Program-made: the position numbers and the translations under genes
Notes under the pieces: model-generated
Told to the model about the DNA's origin: nothing
Databases searched by the model: none
What the model saw: the letters and a program-made list of their open reading frames with translations, nothing else
Assembly: GCA_020849725.1 (NCBI GenBank)
Contig: JADLAZ010000253.1
Span: 1-5,482, forward strand
DNA from: Chloroflexota bacterium
GTDB lineage: Bacteria; Chloroflexota; Chloroflexia; Thermomicrobiales; JADLAZ01
DNA length: 5,482 nt
Reading direction: 5' to 3'
Shown here: positions 5,470 to 5,482 of the stretch, piece after piece
How the letters are laid out: every line of letters starts with the position of its first letter
Numbering within the stretch: the stretch's first letter is position 1

Positions 5470-5482
5470 ATGGATGCTACCA
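5470..5482 (+). CDS. Start of an unidentified gene (3' partial)
   Basis: Only four complete codons are visible (M-D-A-T), preceded by AAGGAGG at ideal spacing. It is divergent from the SelA/DgaE-like gene across a 110-bp gap with a perfect palindrome, an arrangement often seen for a regulator or transporter gene of the same pathway. The product cannot be identified from this window. Confidence 0.65.

Overview
The window is uniformly G+C-rich with strong G/C third-position bias. Its genes are of the kind I associate with Chloroflexota (Thermomicrobia-like) or high-GC Actinomycetota. That placement is a judgement from protein style and composition, not proof. The window starts inside one gene and ends 13 bases into another. 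There are no RNA genes, CRISPR arrays or insertion sequences that I can see.

Layout from left to right. (1) Positions 1-1191 (+) encode most of an enolase-superfamily acid-sugar dehydratase of the mandelate racemase/muconate lactonizing (MR/MLE) group, missing its N-terminus. (2) A 135-bp gap carries a set of nested and competing inverted repeats. (3) Positions 1327-2790 (+) encode a GH32-like five-bladed beta-propeller glycosidase with a C-terminal beta-sandwich and no signal peptide. (4) A 224-bp gap holds a weak terminator-like hairpin, heptad repeats, an operator-like palindrome and a possible 14-codon mini-ORF. (5) Positions 3015-4127 (+) encode an integral-membrane fatty-acid desaturase with all three histidine boxes. 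(6) A bipartite hairpin with a short T-run sits between convergent genes. (7) Positions 4229-5359 (-) encode a PLP-dependent enzyme of the SelA/DgaE-like family. (8) A 110-bp divergent gap contains a perfect 13-bp inverted repeat with a 4-nt loop. (9) A new + strand gene begins at 5470 behind a near-perfect Shine-Dalgarno sequence.

How the genes may work together. The MR/MLE dehydratase and the SelA/DgaE-like lyase belong to families that convert sugar acids, or 2-amino sugar acids, into 2-keto-3-deoxy acids. The cytoplasmic GH32-like protein could release a sugar unit that feeds such a route. This suggests a sugar-acid or amino-sugar-acid catabolic neighbourhood of unknown substrate. The desaturase looks functionally unrelated, and the gaps of 135-224 bp argue against one tight operon. 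I do not see a clearly new system. The best leads are the divergent palindrome, the competing RNA-type structures before the glycosidase, and the unassigned substrates of the three metabolic enzymes.
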